Assembly (NCBI GenBank): GCA_008080745.1
Contig: SHMX01000003.1
Location: 468,971-532,970 of the forward strand
Source: Candidatus Thorarchaeota archaeon
GTDB lineage: Archaea > Asgardarchaeota > Thorarchaeia > Thorarchaeales > Thorarchaeaceae
Direction: 5' to 3'
DNA length: 64,000 nt
Position 1 is the stretch's first letter. Each line of letters opens with the position of its first letter. Below the pieces are notes generated by a model, which was given only the letters and a program-made list of their open reading frames with translations, ran no database searches and was not told the DNA's origin. Below are positions 18,205-27,283 of the stretch, piece after piece. The position numbers were made by a program, and so were the translations under genes.

Positions 18205-19248
18205 ATGAAGACCATTGACCTTCGTAGTGATACGATAACACAGCCCACTGATGAAATGATTGATGCGATAGTTTTAGCTCACAAAGCTGGAAGATTTGGT
18301 GATGATGTCATCGGTGAAGATGAGGTTGTACATGAGCTTCAAGAAAAGACAGCCAAAATTCTTGGAAAAGAGAGTGCACTACTTGTTACATCAGGAACCC
18401 AGGGAAACGTCATATCACTTCTTGCACAGACATCCCGTGGAGAAGAGGTCGTAGTAGAGAATCAATCACATACATTTCTCTTCGAGGCAGGATCAATGGC
18501 ATCATTAGGAGGTCTATTTCCAAAACCTGTTGAAGGCGTCAGGGGTTACATTCTCCCTGAAACACTTGAGAAAGCAATCAGTGCAGATGATGCCCACTAC
18601 GCAAAGACATCAATGGTAGTAATTGAGAATACACACAATTACGCAGGTGGAACCATAACTACCCCCCAACAGGTACATGCCCTTGCTGAAGTGGCACATG
18701 ATCATGGCCTAAAAGTCCACTGTGACGGAGCAAGACTGTTTAATGCCGCTGTTGCACTAGATATTAAACCCAAAAAATTGGTCGAGGATGTAGATAGCGT
18801 CCAGATATGCTGCAGTAAGGGCCTATCTGCACCAGTGGGATCGATGATTGCGGGTACTGAAGAATTCATTCACGATGCACATCGAGTGAGAAAAAGGCTA
18901 GGAGGAGGTATGCGTCAAGCAGGTATCATTGCCGCTCCCATGATTATAGCTTTGGAAAAGATGGTTGACAGGTTGAAAGAAGACCATCAAAATGCAAAAC
19001 AGCTATATCGAGACCTTATAGAAATAAAAGGTCTGACTCTTGAAGAGCCAGACACAAATATCATATTCATAGACTTAAGGAACTTTGACATTGATACTCA
19101 GGGATTATCAGAGGAGTTAAAGAAGAGAGGAATCTTGGTCTACGGAGGATATGGAACACGAACAAGGTTCGTTCTGAACAGAATGGTAGATAGCAAGGAT
19201 GTTCAGTATGTTGCAGATATGGTAAAGGAGATTCTTGAGTCATCTTGA
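18205..19248 (+). CDS. ltaE: Low-specificity L-threonine aldolase
   Basis: A 347-aa PLP enzyme of fold type I. It begins with the family hallmark IDLRSDTITQPTDEM. HCDGARLFNAAVAL carries the Asp that binds the PLP ring nitrogen. CCSKGLSAPVGSM contains the Schiff-base Lys205. It cleaves L-threonine or L-allo-threonine to glycine and acetaldehyde, in the cytosol. AAGGTAA about 5 nt before the ATG is a fair ribosome site. Length is standard (about 335-350 aa). Glycine made here could supply C1 units; that link is inferred. Confidence 0.93.
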   Translation: MKTIDLRSDTITQPTDEMIDAIVLAHKAGRFGDDVIGEDEVVHELQEKTAKILGKESALLVTSGTQGNVISLLAQTSRGEEVVVENQSHTFLFEAGSMASLGGLFPKPVEGVRGYILPETLEKAISADDAHYAKTSMVVIENTHNYAGGTITTPQQVHALAEVAHDHGLKVHCDGARLFNAAVALDIKPKKLVEDVDSVQICCSKGLSAPVGSMIAGTEEFIHDAHRVRKRLGGGMRQAGIIAAPMIIALEKMVDRLKEDHQNAKQLYRDLIEIKGLTLEEPDTNIIFIDLRNFDIDTQGLSEELKKRGILVYGGYGTRTRFVLNRMVDSKDVQYVADMVKEILESS

Positions 19249-19251
19249 TTA

Positions 19252-19524
19252 TTATTTTCTTGAACACTCTTCAATGATCTTCTGGACATGTTTTTCCCAC
19301 TTGGGCTCAAGCTTCAGGGCACGTTCAGCACATCGAACAGCTTCTTGGTTTTGACCTAACTTCTGATGAAGAAGGCCCTTGTAATACCAAGCATATGCAT
19401 AGTCCTCATCCATATGGATAGCTTTGGCATATGACTGTAGAGCCTCGTCAAAGCGACCCTGCTTCTCGTGAGTCTTCGCTATTCTGTAATGATCATACTG
19501 TGTAGCAGGTTCATCCTGATACAA
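19252..19524 (-). CDS. Small TPR protein (90 aa)
   Basis: A two-unit TPR protein: QGRFDEALQSYAKAIHMDED and YAWYYKGLLHQKLGQNQEAV. It is a paralog of the 90-aa TPR protein at 23815; both end in a Lys/Glu-rich helix after an LKP or LEP motif. It begins at TTG, 6 nt after a perfect GGAGGTGA. Probable role: protein-protein adaptor. It lies 87 bp downstream of the methylmalonyl-CoA epimerase gene on the same strand, so it could be the last gene of that operon. Confidence 0.75.
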   Translation of the reverse strand: MYQDEPATQYDHYRIAKTHEKQGRFDEALQSYAKAIHMDEDYAYAWYYKGLLHQKLGQNQEAVRCAERALKLEPKWEKHVQKIIEECSRK

Positions 19525-19530
19525 CTAGAT

Positions 19531-19538
19531 TCACCTCC
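19531..19538 (-). promoter_or_regulatory. Perfect GGAGGTGA ribosome site before a TTG start
   Basis: GGAGGTGA, fully complementary to the usual archaeal 16S rRNA tail, lies 6 nt before the TTG at 19522-19524. It justifies the non-ATG start of the TPR gene. Confidence 0.7.
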
Positions 19539-19611
19539 GGCACCATACATATAGTGAGAGGTTTCTGATAAAGTTTGTATGACGTTCGAAATGACTCAAT
19601 AATCATCATAT

Positions 19612-20025
19612 TTAATGGTCTGATGGCTTTTGACATAGTTCCATTAGGACCCCACCTGTAGACTTTGGATGGATGAATGCAATTCGCATGTTATGAGCTC
19701 CAATACGAGGGGACTCATCAATCATGCGTGCCCCGGCCTCTTTGTGAGAGCGTATAGCAGCCTCAATGTCATCAACACGAATAGCAATATGATGGATTCC
19801 TGTTCCTCGTTTCTCAAGGAATTTTGCAACAGGACTATCATCTGATGTGGGTTCAAGCAATTCAATTCGACTCTCACCAATCTGCAGGAAGGCAACCTTG
19901 ACCTTCTGTTCCTCCACTACCTCTGACCCTTGGTAGTCAAGACCAAGAGTATCACGATAGTAGACTATCCATTCTTCAATATTATCTACAGCAATTCCAA
20001 TATGATCAATTTTCTCAACTGTCAT
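19612..20025 (-). CDS. mce: Methylmalonyl-CoA epimerase
   Basis: A 137-aa vicinal-oxygen-chelate protein. Metal-binding residues are seen in KIDHIGIAV (His), in GIHHIAIRVDD and in the final GGVLMELCQ (Glu). It interconverts (S)- and (R)-methylmalonyl-CoA, linking carboxylase product to mutase substrate. It is the last clear enzyme gene of the mutase operon, 12 bp after the large-subunit gene. Confidence 0.93.
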   Translation of the reverse strand: MTVEKIDHIGIAVDNIEEWIVYYRDTLGLDYQGSEVVEEQKVKVAFLQIGESRIELLEPTSDDSPVAKFLEKRGTGIHHIAIRVDDIEAAIRSHKEAGARMIDESPRIGAHNMRIAFIHPKSTGGVLMELCQKPSDH

Positions 20026-20037
20026 GGTACATTACCC

Positions 20038-21717
20038 CTATAGAATATCTGGAGCTCTATATTCGCCAAATACATCTCGTAATACCTGGCAAATCTCGCC
20101 AAGAGTAGCATATACTTTCACCGCATCTATGAGAGCTGGCATTAGGTTCGCATCACTCTCAGCGACTTTTTTGATTCGATGCAGCGCCTCGACAACGTCA
20201 GTAATTTCACGTGAGCCCTTCATATACAATAATTGTGTTATTTGACTGGTTTCCGAAGCTGGGTCTATGCGGAGATAATCGAACTCCTGCTCTTCATCCA
20301 CCTTAAATCGATTAACCCCAACAACAATACGAGATTCCTCGTCTACCGCACGCTGAAAGGCATAGGCACTCTCATGAATTTCACGTTGAATGAATCCTTT
20401 TTCAATCGCTGCTGGTGCTCCACCCATAGAATCAATCTGCTCGATGTATTCCATTGCACGTTGCTCAATCTCATCTGTAAGCGTTTCTATAAAGTAAGAT
20501 CCTGCAAGGGGATCGATAGTATCTCCAGCTCCAGTTTCAAATGCAATAATCTGTTGTGTTCTGAGTGCAATCTGAACAGATTCGCGAGTTGGTAGAGATA
20601 GAGCCTCATCACGAGAATTGGTATGTAAGGACTGGGTTCCACCGAGAACTGCTTGTAAGGCCTGTAATGTCACACGAACAACATTATTGTCTGGTTGTTG
20701 TGATGTGAGGGTACATCCAGCAGTCTGAGTATGAAATCTCATTCTGCATGATTGCTCATCTTTTGCATGAAATCGTTCTTTCATGATTCGAGCCCACAAA
20801 CGTCTTGCTGCTCTAAACTTGGCTATCTCTTCAAAGAAGTCACTATGGGAACCAAAGAAAAATGAGAGACGGGATGCGAAACTATCAACATCAAGCCCTG
20901 CATCAATAGCAGCTTGGACATAGGCAATACCATCTGCAAGTGTAAATGCCACTTCTTGAACAGCTGTGGACCCTGCTTCTCTTATGTGATAACCAGATAT
21001 CGATATGGTATTCCACCGAGGCATATTTTCAGAACAGAATTTGAAAGTGTCCGTTATAAGACGCATAGAAGGCCCTGGAGGAAATATGTACGTCCCACGA
21101 GCCACATATTCTTTGAGAATGTCATTTTGAATTGTACCTCGTAGTTTATCCATGGACACACCCTGTTTCTCAGCAACTGCAATATACATAGCTAGTAATA
21201 TGGCAGCTGGAGCGTTAATAGTCATAGAGGTTGAAACCTTATCCAGAGGTATTCTATCAAAGAGTACCTCCATGTCCGCAAGCGAGTCAATAGCGACACC
21301 AACCTTTCCAACTTCACCCTGCGAGAGAAGATGATCTGAGTCATATCCAATCTGAGTAGGTAAATCAAATGCTACAGAGAGTCCAGTCTGACCCTGGTCA
21401 AGTAGAAAGCGGAAACGTTGATTGCTCTCTTTGGCCGTTGCAAATCCACTGTATTGTCGCATGGTCCAGAATCTACCACGGTACATCGTTGGCTGTACAC
21501 CCCGAGTGAAAGGAAATTCCCCGGGGAAACCCAAGTCCGCCATGTAATCCTTTTCTTTGATATCAAGAGGGGTATAGATTTGTTTCAATGGAATTTCTGA
21601 AATGGTATAAAACTCCTCTTTTCGTTCCGGATACTTGGTAATGGTTTCAGAAAGGGTAGTATTTTCCCAGTCTTTCAATGCATCCTTGATTTCCTTCTTC
21701 TCATTCATCTTTTCCAC
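20038..21717 (-). CDS. mcmA1: Methylmalonyl-CoA mutase, large (catalytic) subunit
   Basis: A 559-aa catalytic TIM-barrel half of the B12-dependent mutase. The B12 domain is on a separate gene, as in other archaea. Specificity residues are those of true methylmalonyl-CoA mutase: Tyr89 in TMRQYSGF and Arg207 in [13 protein letters not shown], with numbering that happens to match the Propionibacterium enzyme. [17 protein letters not shown] carries the catalytic His. It converts (R)-methylmalonyl-CoA to succinyl-CoA. The GTG start overlaps the meaB stop (TAGTG), indicating translational coupling; an ATG lies 9 nt further in. Confidence 0.95.
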   Translation of the reverse strand: MEKMNEKKEIKDALKDWENTTLSETITKYPERKEEFYTISEIPLKQIYTPLDIKEKDYMADLGFPGEFPFTRGVQPTMYRGRFWTMRQYSGFATAKESNQRFRFLLDQGQTGLSVAFDLPTQIGYDSDHLLSQGEVGKVGVAIDSLADMEVLFDRIPLDKVSTSMTINAPAAILLAMYIAVAEKQGVSMDKLRGTIQNDILKEYVARGTYIFPPGPSMRLITDTFKFCSENMPRWNTISISGYHIREAGSTAVQEVAFTLADGIAYVQAAIDAGLDVDSFASRLSFFFGSHSDFFEEIAKFRAARRLWARIMKERFHAKDEQSCRMRFHTQTAGCTLTSQQPDNNVVRVTLQALQAVLGGTQSLHTNSRDEALSLPTRESVQIALRTQQIIAFETGAGDTIDPLAGSYFIETLTDEIEQRAMEYIEQIDSMGGAPAAIEKGFIQREIHESAYAFQRAVDEESRIVVGVNRFKVDEEQEFDYLRIDPASETSQITQLLYMKGSREITDVVEALHRIKKVAESDANLMPALIDAVKVYATLGEICQVLRDVFGEYRAPDIL

Positions 21718-22691
21718 TACTCTCTACAACTTGCAAGGAATTTTGTAATCAGTCGTTCAGCAATAGTATAGGGGTCTACATCTCGTCTTGCTATTCGTTT
21801 TATTGCCTGATCAAACTCAGGAGTGCCTTGTAGCTTGGTCATCAGCTCTCGAGTGAGTTTGTACTCCATAATCTGTTCCAGCTCGTCCTTACTACGCTGT
21901 AACCCTTTATGTTCTAATACACCTGAGGATTTCAGGTACGCCATATGTTCTTGGATTTCATCAACCAGTTCGGAAATTCCCTCACCAGTTCTACCGTTTG
22001 TCTTCATGACAGGAGGACGCCATTTATCACTAGTTGGTGCTATATCCAGCATGGCATTAATCTCGGTGACCTTCTTATCAGCTCCAGGTAGGTCAGCCTT
22101 ATTCACAACAAAAATGTCAGCAATCTCCATGATACCAGCTTTGATTGCCTGAATATCATCTCCACTCCCGGGTACATCGGTGACTAGAACAGTATGAGCA
22201 ATCTCAACAACTTCAACTTCAGACTGTCCTGCACCAACGGTCTCTACAAGCACAATATCCTTTCCAGCTGCATCGACCGCTCGAACCGCATCAGAAGTAG
22301 ACCGAGCGAGACCACCAAGATGACCTCGTGTACCCATACTTCGTACGAATACTTCCTTGTCTAGGGCATGTTCTTGCATGCGTATTCGATCACCCAGAAG
22401 AGCTCCACCCGTAAAAGGACTAGAGGGGTCAACACAGATGATACCAATAGTGAGTCCGCGAGAGCGTAACTCGGTTGTTAAACGTGTGACTAATGTGCTC
22501 TTTCCCGAACCTGGAGGTCCTGTAACTCCAATAATGTGAGCTTTGCCGGTGTGCCGATATAGTTTCGCCAGTATTCGGGATACGGACGAATCCTCATCCT
22601 CTATGAGAGATATCAGACGTGCAAGAGCCCTTCTCTTTCCACTCAGGACTCCCTCAATCAATTTGTCCTCTGACAATTCAACTATCCTCAC
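21717..22691 (-). CDS. meaB: MeaB-type G3E GTPase, mutase chaperone
   Basis: A 324-aa GTPase of the MeaB/ArgK group. The Walker A motif is [14 protein letters not shown]. Further motifs are [18 protein letters not shown] (switch region), [13 protein letters not shown] and VVNKADLPG (base specificity). It guards adenosylcobalamin loading and protects the mutase from inactivation. It sits between the small and large mutase subunit genes, overlapping the latter. The start is GTG 22691, 5 bp after the previous stop. Confidence 0.95.
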   Translation of the reverse strand: MRIVELSEDKLIEGVLSGKRRALARLISLIEDEDSSVSRILAKLYRHTGKAHIIGVTGPPGSGKSTLVTRLTTELRSRGLTIGIICVDPSSPFTGGALLGDRIRMQEHALDKEVFVRSMGTRGHLGGLARSTSDAVRAVDAAGKDIVLVETVGAGQSEVEVVEIAHTVLVTDVPGSGDDIQAIKAGIMEIADIFVVNKADLPGADKKVTEINAMLDIAPTSDKWRPPVMKTNGRTGEGISELVDEIQEHMAYLKSSGVLEHKGLQRSKDELEQIMEYKLTRELMTKLQGTPEFDQAIKRIARRDVDPYTIAERLITKFLASCRE

Positions 22692-22696
22692 GGAGG

Positions 22697-23098
22697 CTAT
22701 GCATTAACATTCTCGCGAATATATTTCACAATATCCTCAAGTGGAGTTCCTGGACCAAAGATTTCATTGATTCCACATTTCTTCAGCTCAGTGATGTCAT
22801 CTTCAGGAATGATGCCACCACCAACAACAAGTATGTCATCTGCATCCTCAGCTTTTAGCAATTCCATAACTTTTGGAAATAGTGCCATATGAGCACCACT
22901 CAGAATGCTCATTCCAATAACATCAACATCTTCTTGGATAGCAGCTTCTACAATCATCTCAGGGGTCTGCCTGAGACCTGTATAGATGACTTCCATTCCA
23001 GCATCACGCAAGGCACGGGCAACTACTTTTGCACCACGGTCATGGCCATCCAGACCGGGCTTTGCCACAAGGACTCTGATCTTTTTTGATGAACTCAA
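22697..23098 (-). CDS. mcmA2: Methylmalonyl-CoA mutase, B12-binding small subunit
   Basis: A 133-aa cobalamin-binding Rossmann-like domain. [16 protein letters not shown] contains His19, the lower axial ligand of cobalt, and [11 protein letters not shown] plus [11 protein letters not shown] are the other cofactor-contact loops. It heads the operon and may also serve the second large subunit encoded at 48918, which has no small subunit nearby. The start is TTG 23098, with GAGGTT upstream. Confidence 0.95.
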   Translation of the reverse strand: MSSSKKIRVLVAKPGLDGHDRGAKVVARALRDAGMEVIYTGLRQTPEMIVEAAIQEDVDVIGMSILSGAHMALFPKVMELLKAEDADDILVVGGGIIPEDDITELKKCGINEIFGPGTPLEDIVKYIRENVNA

Positions 23099-23165
23099 GT
23101 GCCAACCTCAGATTGTTTGTGTTCGATGTCCTGTTGTTGAGATATAAAGGCTTTCGATTTACTCT

Positions 23166-23663
23166 TCAAGTTGAGCTGGTAAGAATCCTATATCGTACAA
23201 AACCGGCAATGACCGAGAAAAGGGGTGGAAAGGGAAAAGTAACCAATGAGATAACTTGGAAATTTGGTAAAACCGCATTCTCCACGAAAAGATGTGGTAG
23301 AATTGCAAAAATAACGACTAGCGCTAGCGAACTGATTGTGAGATATCCAATGCTCTCAACGGATTCCAGAACAAAAAATAAAGTTGAAAGGATGATGACA
23401 GCCGAGATCCAAGCTGCTGAGAGAAGAATCAAATAACTGGAATCCAATGCTCCGAATTGTGTGGGTCCGTATAGACCAATTCGAAATGAGACAAGATTTA
23501 GCCCACCCCATACGAAATAGAGGGATTGTGAGGCATCAGAAGTAAGAGTAGATGTCCAATCCATATACATCATTGGAAAGAAGATTCCTGAGAGAAGAAT
23601 GAGAATAGGTGTGATTCGATCAAGATTGGAAAGTGTAAGGACTCCTCTTAGTGAAGATGACAT
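23166..23663 (-). CDS. Small membrane protein (165 aa), unknown
   Basis: A hydrophobic protein with about five predicted membrane helices (roughly residues 10-30, 40-55, 70-92, 98-118 and 135-155). No motif is recognised. It lies 67 bp upstream of the mutase operon on the same strand, so it could be co-transcribed, but nothing ties it to B12 chemistry. Confidence 0.55.
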   Translation of the reverse strand: MSSSLRGVLTLSNLDRITPILILLSGIFFPMMYMDWTSTLTSDASQSLYFVWGGLNLVSFRIGLYGPTQFGALDSSYLILLSAAWISAVIILSTLFFVLESVESIGYLTISSLALVVIFAILPHLFVENAVLPNFQVISLVTFPFPPLFSVIAGFVRYRILTSST

Positions 23664-23814
23664 GATGGCTCAACGCAAAATTAAGATATTTCTCCCCCTA
23701 TCTAGGTATCGGTGAATATACCAAAACAAGAAAATGTTTGTGTAGTCGGGCACGCCTTCAAGATTATTAGGGTCCGTGCGAATAGCTACTCAGACAAAAA
23801 CAAGAGGAAAGTCG

Positions 23815-24087
23815 ATGTCAGTAGAGAAGGATGATTATACCGAACATGATTGGTATGCAGAGGCAAAAGGAAGAGAATCAAACGGCGAACTTGAAGAAGC
23901 GGTTGAAGCTTATAGGAAATCTATAGAGATTAATCCAGATTACGCAAAGTCATGGTATTACATGTCGATGGTGCTTGAAAAACTGGGCAAGAAAGAAGAG
24001 GCAATTAAGGCAGCCAAGAAGGCCCTCGAATTAAAACCGGGATGGAAAAAGCATGTTGAAGAATTCCTTCCCGAAGCAGTCGAATAG
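23815..24087 (+). CDS. Small TPR protein (90 aa), paralog of the one at 19252
   Basis: It has two TPR units: ESNGELEEAVEAYRKSIEIN and SWYYMSMVLEKLGKKEEAIK. It ends in a charged helix (GWKKHVEEF) much like that of its paralog (KWEKHVQKI). The start is ATG 23815, because GAGGAAAG lies about 8 nt upstream. An in-frame GTG at 23776 would add 13 residues that the paralog lacks. A strong terminator follows. The two copies flank the mutase operon. Confidence 0.75.
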   Translation: MSVEKDDYTEHDWYAEAKGRESNGELEEAVEAYRKSIEINPDYAKSWYYMSMVLEKLGKKEEAIKAAKKALELKPGWKKHVEEFLPEAVE

Positions 24088-24096
24088 AATTTTTCT

Positions 24097-24114
24097 GGGG
24101 CCTTGCAAGGCCCC
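24097..24114. terminator. Bidirectional terminator hairpin
   Basis: A perfect 18-bp palindrome GGGGCCTTGCAAGGCCCC lies between convergent genes, followed by T-rich sequence on both strands. Confidence 0.7.
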
Positions 24115-24125
24115 TTTAACTGTTT

Positions 24126-24611
24126 TTACTTAAGAGCCTGTGACGAGTCAGGAAAGAGCAGTACATATACCGCTTGATTCAGGGTCAGGATGCCCCGATC
24201 AACCCATTCCATGACCATAGTAACATTCTCGTTTGTAGATATTTTTCCAAGGGCAGTCATCACAGAATCCTTGTATTCCGGAACCGTTAGAAGTTCCTCA
24301 ATGGTCCGAACTAAAATAATCTGTCGTGCATCGGGTCCCGTTTCAGTCAGCCAGTAGAGTACATTGTCTTTTTCGTCAGAATCGATATCTGATTTTTTAG
24401 CACCACTAGAAATTGCATCTGCAATCTTGGACTCATCAGCCTGAACACCCTTTAGCTCCTGTTCGACAATGGTTACAATTGCATCCGTAATCTCAGGACT
24501 ACTTTTCAGTATATCAATCAGGTCAGACCTTGCTTTCATTGGTCCTTTTTCCTCATCCTCTGTCAACGAAATTACAGCTCCATATACTCTAGCGTACAAG
24601 GATAATCTCAA
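24126..24611 (-). CDS. Helical hypothetical protein (161 aa, or 137 aa from an internal ATG)
   Basis: A soluble, acidic, all-helical protein with no recognised family; the helices read like a four- to five-helix bundle (SDLIDILKSSPEITDAIVTI, QIILVRTIEELLTV). The first possible start is TTG 24611. The ATG at 24539 has GAGG about 11 nt upstream and a TATA-like GAGTATATGG before it, and may be the true start. It stands alone between a terminator and the HAD gene. Confidence 0.55.
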   Translation of the reverse strand: MRLSLYARVYGAVISLTEDEEKGPMKARSDLIDILKSSPEITDAIVTIVEQELKGVQADESKIADAISSGAKKSDIDSDEKDNVLYWLTETGPDARQIILVRTIEELLTVPEYKDSVMTALGKISTNENVTMVMEWVDRGILTLNQAVYVLLFPDSSQALK

Positions 24612-24671
24612 AAATCTTCTTAATAACAGTATTTTGTCTGTCTAGAAAAAACATCCGCATAATTTTAGCAT

Positions 24672-25415
24672 TTACAGGTACTCTAAAAGATCTCCTAAAG
24701 ATGTGATAACAAGGTCAGGGTGAAAATCCGCACCATGAATATCGAGATATTCTTCGAGGATGCTATTATGACGGTTTATCCACACCGTGTACATCCCGAA
24801 TCGACTGGCACCTACAATATCTGCATAGAACTCATCCCCGATGAATACTGTTTTCGAGGCTGACACATTCAAGTCAGAAACTACTCTTTCGAATATTCTG
24901 CTCATAGGTTTGTATGCTTTAACGGTACCTGGGTCAATGACAGAATCGAAATATTCTGCTATTCCTAGTTTCTCCAGAATGATAGGGGCATGTCCCTCCC
25001 AAGAATTGGTGATTATTCCTAGGTGTATCCTCCTTTTCTGCAACTCTTCCAGCAATTCCAGGGTTGCTGGCTGTAATGCAGAATACTCAACATGAAAGGA
25101 TTTGAACTGGTCCATTCCTCTAAGCAAAACTTCTGGATCTGGCTTTATGCCGTACTCTTCCAATGTGGTGATGGTCGCGTCCCGTACACACTCAAAGGGT
25201 GTTTTGTATTCACAACCCTCTACAATTAACACAATCTCTTTCTGGTAGTTCTTTACTAAGCGGGGAAGGTATCCTTTGATGATTTCTTCATAATCATCTG
25301 TACTATGTCGTAGAATCCATAGACTTGCTTTTGCGGGATAGCTAGCTGTATCTGTGAGCGTTGAATCGAGGTCGAATACTACGGCCTCGAATTCACTCAA
25401 TTGGAAATCAGTCAA
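24672..25415 (-). CDS. HAD-superfamily phosphatase
   Basis: A 247-aa haloacid-dehalogenase-type hydrolase. Motif I is VVFDLDSTLTDT (nucleophile Asp and acid/base Asp). Motif II is GIITNSW, the motif III Lys is in TVKAYKP, and motif IV is VFIGDEFYADIVGA. A helical cap lies between motifs I and II, as in phosphoglycolate phosphatase-like proteins. The substrate is unknown. It follows the CoA-transferase beta gene by 17 bp and is likely in the same transcript. The start is a TTG at 25415. Confidence 0.85.
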   Translation of the reverse strand: MTDFQLSEFEAVVFDLDSTLTDTASYPAKASLWILRHSTDDYEEIIKGYLPRLVKNYQKEIVLIVEGCEYKTPFECVRDATITTLEEYGIKPDPEVLLRGMDQFKSFHVEYSALQPATLELLEELQKRRIHLGIITNSWEGHAPIILEKLGIAEYFDSVIDPGTVKAYKPMSRIFERVVSDLNVSASKTVFIGDEFYADIVGASRFGMYTVWINRHNSILEEYLDIHGADFHPDLVITSLGDLLEYL

Positions 25416-25432
25416 TGGTTCTTTGGCCCCTA

Positions 25433-26206
25433 CTAACCTCCACCTTTACCCAGATAGATGCCGTTTGGATCCAAATTTTGCATGATATCAATCTGTTCTT
25501 GAGTGGGTATTTCAGTAGTAGGAACCTCATCGGGTATCAATAGGTCAAACATGACATTGTCTACTACATCTTGTACAGAATAACCGGGATGTACCGACAT
25601 CAGACGAATCTTGAGGGTCTGTGGTTCAAAGTCCATTTGACACATGTCGGTGATGACAACTTCAGGACCACCTCCGACTAGATTCCATTTTTCACGAGAG
25701 CCAGGCCCGTCTATATGGCCAGGACTAGTGAAATAGTCGAGTTTCTTGACAAATTTGCGTTTATCATGAGTCATCATGATGATCAATCGTTTTGCAGAAG
25801 AGGCAATATCATTACCCCCACCACTACCCGGTAGCTTAACTTTCGGTTTCTCGAACGATCCAATATAGGTCGTATTGAGATTTCCATATTCATCGATCTG
25901 AGCAGCTCCAAGAAATCCAACATCGATTCTTCCACCTTGTAGAAGGAAACCTAAGGTCTCAATGAGCCCAATTGACGCAGACGCTCCATAGTAGTATCTA
26001 GAGTCCGCAACAGATAATGGAACGTTTCTGGGTCTTGCATCAATAAAGCCCGCTTCGGAGATGAGGTTAGATTTCGGTGCGTGTGTCTCTTTTGCTAGAA
26101 GAGCAGCTAAGAGAGGCAGGCCAGTACCTCCAAAGACGTGTTCTCCATCGCGAACGTGACGTGAAGCGCATGCAGTTAGAAATTCAATTTTAGTGTATTC
26201 AACCAT
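25433..26206 (-). CDS. CoA-transferase beta subunit (glutaconate CoA-transferase family I type)
   Basis: A 257-aa family I CoA-transferase beta chain. GLPLLAALLAKETHAP is followed by LISEAGFIDARP; the Glu here is in the usual catalytic position, where it forms a glutamyl-CoA thioester. KLPGSGGGNDIASSAKR and GHIDGPGSREKWNLVGGGP are typical of GctB-like chains. A strong AGGAGG site precedes the ATG. It is paired with the alpha gene upstream (11-bp gap). Likely substrates are dicarboxylic or 3-oxo acyl-CoAs; the exact acid cannot be told. Confidence 0.85.
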   Translation of the reverse strand: MVEYTKIEFLTACASRHVRDGEHVFGGTGLPLLAALLAKETHAPKSNLISEAGFIDARPRNVPLSVADSRYYYGASASIGLIETLGFLLQGGRIDVGFLGAAQIDEYGNLNTTYIGSFEKPKVKLPGSGGGNDIASSAKRLIIMMTHDKRKFVKKLDYFTSPGHIDGPGSREKWNLVGGGPEVVITDMCQMDFEPQTLKIRLMSVHPGYSVQDVVDNVMFDLLIPDEVPTTEIPTQEQIDIMQNLDPNGIYLGKGGG

Positions 26207-26217
26207 ATTCTTACCTC

Positions 26218-27129
26218 CTAGTATCCCATTGGTTTCACTGCTCTGAGAGCATTCAACCTCTGCCAGCCAATCTTTTCCAAGTATTCCTGATGATTCTCGA
26301 CTCCAAGTATGTATTCATCCAAATAGTCCTGCCAACCCTCTTCGGTCTTGGTCATCTTATGGAACATCTGAAGGAATGGAAGGTCGTAATCGTAGTACAT
26401 ATGACACTGCATTGGATGTGCTACGAATGGCTCAATGACAACATGATCAACATAGAGTGCTGGAATCTTTGTCTGGTCAGGTCGATTCTTGACCTCCTGA
26501 ACATCTATCAGTTCTTCAGCGAGCACGATTAGTTTCTTTCCACACCTCGAGCCCTCAATATCTTCACCCACGATTCCATCGATTTGCGCATTTCCGCTCA
26601 TATCAACCCTTTGTACATGAACTATGCTGAAATCGGGCTGTAGAGATGGAACAAGACAAATCTTATCGCCCGTGAAGGGGCAATCGATGATCTTCAACTT
26701 GTCCTTACGATATCGGATCTTCTCTGCCATGTCGGTACCCATCAAGCTACGAATTGGCATGAAAGGCACATTTAATGCACCTCCAAGGAATCGCATCGCC
26801 ATGGCAAGATTACTGTAATCCTCAACCTCTACTTTTCCTTCTGCCACTCTTCGCCTCATGTTATAGGCCAATCCAAGTGCCTCGATAGCAGTAAAAGCAA
26901 TCTCAAACCGATGTGCAACACCTGCACCAGCCATGATTTCAAGATCAACCTCTGAGCCACAAGTATGGATCGTGATATTACGTTTCTTTTGTCGAGCGAG
27001 CTCACTTGCAAAAGCAATGGGCGCTCGTTGATAACCAAAGCCGCCCCAGAACATGTCAGCGCCATCTGGCACCATTTTGGCTGCTTCTGCCAAAGTTATC
27101 CTCTTATCTTCAACCTCGGCCTCTGTCAA
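26218..27129 (-). CDS. CoA-transferase alpha subunit (glutaconate CoA-transferase family I type)
   Basis: The alpha chain of the heteromeric transferase, with MFWGGFGYQRAPIAFASELA, ALNVPFMPIRSLMGTDM and the later DFSIVHVQRVDMSGNAQIDG. I choose the TTG at 27129 (303 aa), because GGTGA lies 5 nt upstream and family members begin near ITLAEAAKMVPDG. The frame is open to 27240, but that extra segment contains the TATA-like ATATATTATTAATTT, which looks like the promoter itself. It is divergent from the giant secreted protein gene. Confidence 0.82.
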   Translation of the reverse strand: MTEAEVEDKRITLAEAAKMVPDGADMFWGGFGYQRAPIAFASELARQKKRNITIHTCGSEVDLEIMAGAGVAHRFEIAFTAIEALGLAYNMRRRVAEGKVEVEDYSNLAMAMRFLGGALNVPFMPIRSLMGTDMAEKIRYRKDKLKIIDCPFTGDKICLVPSLQPDFSIVHVQRVDMSGNAQIDGIVGEDIEGSRCGKKLIVLAEELIDVQEVKNRPDQTKIPALYVDHVVIEPFVAHPMQCHMYYDYDLPFLQMFHKMTKTEEGWQDYLDEYILGVENHQEYLEKIGWQRLNALRAVKPMGY

Positions 27130-27283
27130 AATATTCACCTGATTATAGTAGATGATTCTCCGGCCGTCAAAGGCATCCTCCCTTTTATGTTTGACCGTGA
27201 AAAAAGGTAATTCATTCAAATTAATAATATATTGTCCCAAGTAATTACCAAAGACACCTTAATTTCTAAGGCGCGTGGAATAA

